From Hydractinia symbiolongicarpus (Eukaryota; Cnidaria; Hydrozoa; Anthoathecata; Hydractiniidae): a DNA stretch of 64,000 nt. The translations under genes and the position numbers were made by a program. Below, in pieces: positions 58,229-64,000 of this stretch. Where the stretch lies: contig NC_079877.1 of assembly GCF_029227915.1 (NCBI RefSeq), positions 11,035,351 to 11,099,350 on the forward strand, written 5' to 3'. Within the stretch, counting starts at the first letter, position 1. Each line of letters opens with the position of its first letter. Below the pieces are notes generated by a model. The model had not been told where the DNA came from. It made no database searches and saw only the letters and a program-made list of their open reading frames with translations.

Positions 58229-60080
58229 TCATTGCAAATCGTCATCGTCGAACAAGTCATCAAAGGCTAAAACAAGAGAAACTAAATTAAGATTGAACAA
58301 GGTGTTATCAAAATGCGTAAAGAAAAACAGTACAGAGAAATATAACAAATAGTCACTGGAGTATATGATCCTTAAAGGGAGATTCCTGATTGTTATATCA
58401 GGTAGCCTTCACTAAGAAGTGATTCCAGAAGGGACGCACTGGGTGACATGCACTGGGTAGACGGTATATTGTGTCTGTCTATATAAAATCTTCCCTATGG
58501 TTTCTACAAGGGGCGCGCTCGAATTTTTTAAATCTTTCTCTTAAAAACACTTTACTATTACTTAGTACTAGGTGCCCTTTTGTTTTCGATCCCAAAAACG
58601 TGATAATGCATGTATATAATAATATAATAATGCATGTCTTTTAATGTATTCTCTTAATATTAATTTCTTATTTTAGTGACATTTTTCTAGACAGGAGGTC
58701 AATCAAGAGAAAAAAAAATTTGCTCCTTTTTTCAATCCTTCCTCTCTGTGAAACAAACACAACCGAAAACTACTGGCATTATTGACAACTCCTTCAGGGT
58801 GACCACTAATAAAATAAGAACAAAAGTATGAATATTAAGGAGAAATAAGAAGAAGAAGACAGATTGACATTTTTTAAGGATATTTTGCTGCGAACGAGAA
58901 TAACAAAATAAAAAAATAAGGATAATTAAGGAGAAAAATAATTTTAGTTCTCATCTTTAATGTTATATACTACATGTTCTATGATAAGAAAATTATACAT
59001 ATTATACAAATATACATATAAATTATGCCCTGAAAGATAGAAAATATAGGATTTCAGGTAACAGAGAAATATGTCTTATTATACTGGTGATGAACGATCC
59101 ATGGATAAATTAAGGAGAATAGCTAAAATTTCAATTTTTTTAAGTATATTTAAGTACTTTTAAGGAGATTTTCTTTTTCTAAGGTTTTCTAAGATTTAAG
59201 GAATTTAAGGAGGAGTGGTCACCCTGTCCTGAAGTAGCACTATACTATGATTCCATCAGCCTAAAATTAATGACTACATGAATATTACGTAATCCACAAA
59301 AAAATAACTAAAAAAAAATATCCAAAATCATTTTATAAAAGTGCTTTCAGAGATATCAAGCATATTTACTTTCTAATTAATTTATACCCTTCATTATCTC
59401 GATTTTTAAACACACAGCTTTTCAGATAATCTGAATAATCAGATTTTATTAGAAAAAAGAAATAAAAATTGTTATTATATAGAAATAGATATTAAATTTT
59501 AAAGATCCAGGAAGGCCATAGAAAAAATTTAGAACTGTTTATCCACCCAAAAATCTGTCTAAAAATAATTATTTGAGGAAACTGAAGACCACCCTGATAC
59601 CCTGGAGAAGACTCCTGCAAACAGTGTCTTTTACAGTTCAAGAAAACGAACAAAATTACTTAACAAAAACATTACACAAATATACCATTATTGAAATCTG
59701 CATGTACAGCATTTCCATGGGCGACATCTAATGGATTTACACTGCCACTTGGTATCTGGAAATAAATACATTAATGTAAAAAATAATATTCAAATGATAA
59801 ACCACCAAAAGTAGCCATAAAAAAACATTTTTATTTTCATAGCAGAGTGTAATTCATAAAGGTTTCAACAACTAGGTTCCAATCTTCACATTTATTAAGA
59901 TTTGCCACTCTTATATATTTAGGCCCTTCTGTTCCTACAATAAACTTAGAAATAAAAACCATATAAAATTTGTAAATTAAAAAGTTCAGGCACAATAAGA
60001 TTCATTTTGCTTACCTCTTCAGTTTCCCATGTTGAAGAACTCGCTCCTTCAGGAAACATCTCATCCTGTTCAATTGGCAT
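58229..60080 (-). CDS. COPS9: COP9 signalosome subunit 9 (CSNAP/Myeov2)
   Basis: Three tiny exons, 60080-60015, 59755-59686 and 58266-58229, with GT-AG borders and phases 0 and 1, encode exactly 57 residues, the length of the human protein. COPS9 is the small acidic ninth subunit of the COP9 signalosome, the complex that removes NEDD8 from cullin-RING ubiquitin ligases. The family marks are unmistakable: DEMFPEGA (6-13) near the N-terminus, NAVHADFN (37-44) and the acidic-aromatic tail FDDLFDDDDLQ (47-57), which in the human subunit inserts into the complex. The middle (about 14-36) is variable, as in the family. Each exon is below usual gene-finding limits. The second intron (1.4 kb) contains a CAGGGTGACCACT-ended inverted-repeat element. 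Confidence 0.96.
58795..59226. mobile_element. Inverted-repeat element with CAGGGTGACCACT ends
   Basis: CAGGGTGACCACT at 58795 is mirrored by AGTGGTCACCCTG ending at 59226 (432 bp). The interior is AT-rich with repeated TTAAGGAG/AAGGAGA motifs and no coding frame. Tips starting CAGGG recall hAT elements, but I could not find an 8 bp target duplication, so the superfamily is open. It sits in intron 2 of COPS9. Confidence 0.7.
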
Positions 60081-62310
60081 TTTTATTATTTAAAAACTGT
60101 ATGGAAACAAAAGAAAAACCAATAACATAAATGGTAAATGCTGTAAACTTTTGCATAAAATTAATGTTGGCTTGTATCTCCTGGCAAATAGTTGGTTTAT
60201 CAAAGAGTGGTAAGAATAAATTGTAAAATCTGATAATTTTTATACATTAAATAAATAAATAAATGAATAAAAGGTTAATTAAAATTAAAAATTACACAAA
60301 TGAAGATACTTTTATGTTAGAATAGTCACAAATTGAAACTTCTGCTAAACATTTTTTATACTTGATCTTAAAATATATTCTTTTGCTTTCATAATTTTTT
60401 TTTGGTAAACTCAAGTTATAAACCATTCATGTTCAAAAATTTAAGTAAGGCATGTTTTTTAAATTTTCTATTCTTTCTTAACTTCAGTAAAGACATATTT
60501 GCAAATATAAATTCGTTTGAAAATTTTAAAAATGATCCATTTTTAAAAATCCATCTTTAGGTATTCTATAAAATTTTGAAAATAGCGTGATTCACAAAAA
60601 AGTCTGCCATGCTGATACCTACTAGACAAATTTTAAAGCTCAATAAGTATCATAGTTATTGAACATAGCAAACAAGAGTTCTTAAAGAACTAAAGGGTGC
60701 TGAATCTCCTAATCTGAACAGTTAATTTTTGTAAAATAATTTTTTGAGGAAACAAGTTTTAGGTATTTCTGGGAAATTTAATTAATCATTTTGTAAATGT
60801 TTGGACAAATTCGTTCTTAAACTTCCAAACGGTATCTATTAAAGCCTTCTAATGCCCTTCCATTTACCACTGTTTAACTATGTTATAACTATGTATAAAA
60901 CATAGTGACACATTTGCTCCAACAAATATTTTTGATTAAAAGAAGTTACACTGATGTCTGCCTAAGAGACCCTTGACAAAATATAACAGTCAGCAAAATA
61001 TAATCAGCTTTTTGCAGAAAGCTATTTGTACTAGATTCCTGTTATAGTCTGGCCACAAATCTCAACATCTTCAGCATTTCTAGCAAATGGTGCAAAGTTG
61101 AACAGTCCAGTTTGTGTGAACAATGATGTTGAGAAGAAAGGATGCTGTTTGTGTTGTTATAGAGAAGAAAACTTCAAAGATACCTTAGTACAGTATCCCG
61201 CAAGGATTCCCAACAGAAATTCCAAAACTTTTGTTTCATCCTTAAACCTGCATATATTTACCTTTTTCTTTTCCTGCAATTTTGCATTATTTTAGTTGAC
61301 AAATAACTAGCTAGCTAACTGGTTGTGCAATCTAGTTCTTTTATGAAAAAATCTTTAAACCCCAAATCTTTGCAACCATTTGCCAAAGGTATACACCATC
61401 CTCTAGATTTTCTTCTTCAGCGTTTTCGGCACTACATAATAGAGGCAACAAGTGAACAAATTTCCGGAAAAATTTTTTTAATGTATTGACGATGGGTCTC
61501 TACATCATCAAAATTTACAAGGGTGCTGATAGTAAAAAGTGCTTGCATTTTTGGGCTAGTTCAGCGTTTTGAAAAAAATTCAAAATACATGAAAAAGCCC
61601 CTTCTTCCAACTGTCATCCACATGTTATGTTACAAGGAATTTCAATTCCAGAATGCTCTGGGCAAGTTTGGGAAAGTACAGTCAATCTCAGAGGACAACC
61701 ACCAATTTAATTCGAAAAAACGCCTAAAATGAAACTGAAGAGGCTATGCTGGGTAAATAAGTTTTTTTTTTAAAAATCGAATTTTTTATTAAAATAATAA
61801 ATTTACAAGTAAAAGCCTTAAAATACACAAACGATTTTTTCTGGTAAACCAAGATTCGTTTGCGAGCACCCATCAGTGCAAATGTGTGATTAGTAGAATG
61901 ACAACCATTTGGATTATCCCAAAGTGTGTTTCTCTTAGTGTATATATAATATGAGGCTTGTATAGAGCACTCAGCCATTTTTTGGTAACATCTATCAAGA
62001 TTATTGTTATGATTATTGAAAAATCTGCATAACTCTTTCTTACAACGGTAAAATTCAAGCGCAGAGATTTTGATCGTTATTAATTTGAAAGTTTTCACAG
62101 GTTTAACCAGGTCATCATTTCCATTTACTTTGTCATATTGTCACCATTAGTGAAAACCAAATCAGGACGAAGTGATTTAAATGGCGCGGTTGAAGAATAA
62201 CCCTCTAAATCGACTAATATGTTAAAATCATACCTTGCAGCTGTAATGTGTAGAAAAACAAGTTGTAAAGAATACTATCATGGCTCCAAATGTATCACTT
62301 CTGACTTCGA
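60081..62310. other. Upstream of COPS9; otherwise no gene recognised
   Basis: The first few hundred bases should hold the COPS9 promoter and any untranslated exon. Dispersed repeat A recurs at about 61335-61520. Open frames at 61098-61295 and 61724-62098 show no domain. Confidence 0.45.
61335..61520 (+). repeat. Dispersed repeat A, copy 3 (partial)
   Basis: CTTTAAACCCCAAATCTTTG, CAACCATTTGCCAAAG, TCTTCTTCAGCGTTTTCGGC and CATAATAGAGGCAAC match the internal units of the copies at 21304-21960 and 23815-24085, with more divergence. Confidence 0.65.
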
Positions 62311-62668
62311 TGGCGCCGTAGTTTAGTGGTTATCACTCTCGTCCTTTGTGCGGGAGACCGGGGTTCGATTCCCCCTTGCGGCAATTCAATATGGGCAATT
62401 GAATATTACCATAGCCCTGGGTTAACCCAAGCCCTGTGAGAAAAATTGGGGAGATGGCGCACTGTGTGGGCCGTTGGATGTTGCAGGGAGTTGTCTAGCA
62501 GAGCCCTGACCCTAATTGGGTTTGCGTAGCTCAAAGAGAGCATTAAATACTCCAGGACTCCCCATCAAAGCCATGGCCCCTCCTGGAAATAATAGACAGG
62601 GTATATCCCTCGATATTTGTGAGGCTAGCCATGTAAAATATGCACATCTATCTATCTATCTACTTACT
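62311..62668 (+). mobile_element. tRNA-derived SINE
   Basis: The head (62311-62383) is tRNA-like with A box TAGTTTAGTGG, B box GGTTCGATTCC and a T-stem. The anticodon arm is degenerate (CCTTTGT loop, without the usual U before the anticodon); it most resembles tRNA-Asp or tRNA-Val. A body of about 260 bp follows (GGGAGATGGCGCACTGTGTG; AGCTCAAAGAGAGCATTAAA; AGGCTAGCCATGTAAAATAT), and the element ends in an ATCT tetranucleotide tail (62645-62667). This head-body-tail order is diagnostic of a SINE mobilised by a LINE. The body encodes nothing. Confidence 0.85.
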
Positions 62669-63293
62669 ATCACTGAACAGTTTGACAATACAAGCAGTTG
62701 TGTTTGTTTTTAAAAGCATAAGTCACATCTATCACTATCGACTCTCTTCCAGCGGTGCAAATTTGATGTATTAGCTAGACAAAATACAAGTGCTTTGCGT
62801 TCAAAATTGTTCAGAAAGACTGTCAAAATGATCTGAAACTTTGATGTTTAATTGACGACTGAAGTGTTTTTGTCGATTTTGTCACACTTGTCTCTGAATG
62901 TTATCTTCGTTGAGAAATTTCGACTTAGTAAGATTGTAAATACCATTTATATATATCGCAGTTTTTTTAACTTTTCAGTAAATGTTTGTACTAAGGTTAC
63001 AGTGTTTAAGAAACTGCGAAACATTTTTGAAATTTAATCTGAAATTTGATGGTGGCAACGATACATATTTCCGCAAACCAGCAATAATAATAACACTAAT
63101 AATAATAGTAATAATAACAATAATAATTGTGCACAATTCAATACAAAAAGTATATAAACACACTTTGCGCAATTCTCTTGAAATAAATTAAACTGATGGG
63201 CTAACTAATTTTCTATCTGTCATTTCAGCACAGACTGCAAAAAAAGAGTTGAATTCCACCTAAAATAGAGCAAAAAGAAAAAAAAGAAGTAGC
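62669..63293. other. No gene recognised; AAT-type microsatellite
   Basis: Imperfect AAT/AAC repeats occur at about 63083-63128. The open frames on both strands here (62852-63191) arise from AT-rich sequence and the microsatellite. Confidence 0.5.
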
Positions 63294-63295
63294 TA

Positions 63296-64000
63296 CAGTA
63301 CAGTCCAGATGTAAGCCTACGCATACGCTCAAGTTTCACACCTTTTTCTCGGAGGCGGTAGTTGTTCGTCTTTTGTTCTTATTAATTATCTTGCCAGTCT
63401 TGTAAGTCATTAACTTGCGTGTAATAAACAAAAGATTATTGAAGAAAAAATAGCTTATTATAACTGTGCGTAACTATTGTTAAATAGTGTTAACATAACT
63501 ATTCCCAATAGCATAATTGCAAATGTTATCAACTCTATCAATGTGACATGAAGAGCCATTGTTTAATATTTTTATTAAACAAAAGGTTTGCGTGGAAACT
63601 AAATAAACTAGCGGGAAGGCATTGTTGGTTGCGCGGGTTAAATAAAGCTAATAAGCGATAGAAATTATTAAATATTAACAAAGATTGAAACTTTAATTAT
63701 GATAGAAAAGCTATTTTAGATCGCATTTTAAAAGTTTAAAAACGAAAAACAGCGATAAAAGTTTAAAAACGAAAAGTTTAAAAACGAAAAACGGCGATAG
63801 AAATGTTTTTTTAGAACGTATTTTAAAAGTTTAAAAACGAAAAACGGCAATATAAATGTTTTTTAGATCGCATTTTAAAAGTTTAAAAACGAAAAACGGC
63901 ATTAGAAATGTTTTTTTAGAACGTATTTTAAAAGTTTAAAAACGAAAAGCGGCGATAGAAATGTTTTTTTTAGATCGCATTTTAAAAGTTTAAGAACGAA
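63296..64000 (+). mobile_element. Probable left part of a third minisatellite-carrying TA element
   Basis: TA (63294-63295) precedes CAGTACAGTCCAGATG, sharing CAGTAC with the tips of the elements at 3483 and 32358 but differing after that. The same ~53 bp minisatellite begins about 400 bp inside and runs to the window edge. The right end lies outside the window, so the pairing of this tip is unverified. Confidence 0.5.
63708..64000 (+). repeat. Minisatellite, about six units, continuing past the window
   Basis: Units read TTTTAGATCGCATTTTAAAA, GTTTAAAAACGAAAAACGGC, GATAGAAATGTT. Two units carry AGAACGTATTTT in place of AGATCGCATTTT in alternation, suggesting a higher-order dimer. Homologous to the arrays at 3739-4315 and 32683-32812. 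Confidence 0.9.

Noticed and set aside
62311-62383. Functional tRNA gene
   Set aside because: A and B boxes are good, but the anticodon loop lacks the usual U before the anticodon and the sequence continues into a SINE body with tail.
63083-63128. AAT-type repeat as a LINE tail
   Set aside because: No LINE or SINE body precedes it on either strand; it is treated as a plain microsatellite.

Overview
The window looks like animal nuclear DNA: AT-rich, with intron-split genes, intronless eukaryotic-type tRNAs, a non-LTR retrotransposon family, a tRNA-derived SINE and many small inverted-repeat elements. Gene content is animal-wide (COP9 signalosome subunit 9, clathrin-linker-domain protein 1, phospholipid scramblases, a clade-B-like serpin, a GAREM-type CABIT/SAM adaptor, a probable Cip/Kip CDK inhibitor). 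A cnidarian, perhaps a hydrozoan, is my best guess from base composition and repeat style, but no single feature proves it.

Layout. 0-5 kb: a LINE 3' scrap, two exons of an unidentified membrane protein (- strand), and a TA-flanked inverted-repeat transposon carrying an 11-unit minisatellite. 5.4-8.5 kb: a 58-codon ORF with a myristoylation-type N-terminus, then a two-exon CLHC1 gene (+). 8.5-15 kb: no clear host gene; foldback elements, a ruined integrase-type transposon gene between related minisatellites in opposite orientation, and another inverted-repeat element. 15.1-27.9 kb: two tandem phospholipid scramblase genes (-), each of eight coding exons, five of identical length. The downstream paralog lacks the proline-rich N-terminus and its second intron holds an antisense LINE. 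30-34 kb: a second, decayed LINE interrupted by another minisatellite-carrying inverted-repeat transposon. 34-40 kb: repeats only. 40.1-42.5 kb: an intronless GAREM-like gene with two tandem SAM domains. 45 kb: tRNA-Ala(AGC) and tRNA-Pro(AGG). 47.3-48.3 kb: possible exons of an unidentified gene. 50.3-51.8 kb: a two-exon serpin (-). 53.9 kb: a short CDK-inhibitor-like ORF. 58.2-60.1 kb: three-exon COPS9 (-). 62.3-62.7 kb: a tRNA-headed SINE with a tetranucleotide tail. From 63.3 kb to the edge: the likely start of a third minisatellite-carrying element.

The host genes do not form a pathway. The most unusual material is the mobile DNA. Three elements with different terminal repeats carry the same ~53 bp tandem repeat, and one of them sits in a LINE whose undisturbed relative is also in the window, so the insertion site can be read directly. 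Several other short palindromic families, two with tRNA-like cores, are described separately. Exon borders were assigned by hand from splice signals, reading frame and family similarity.
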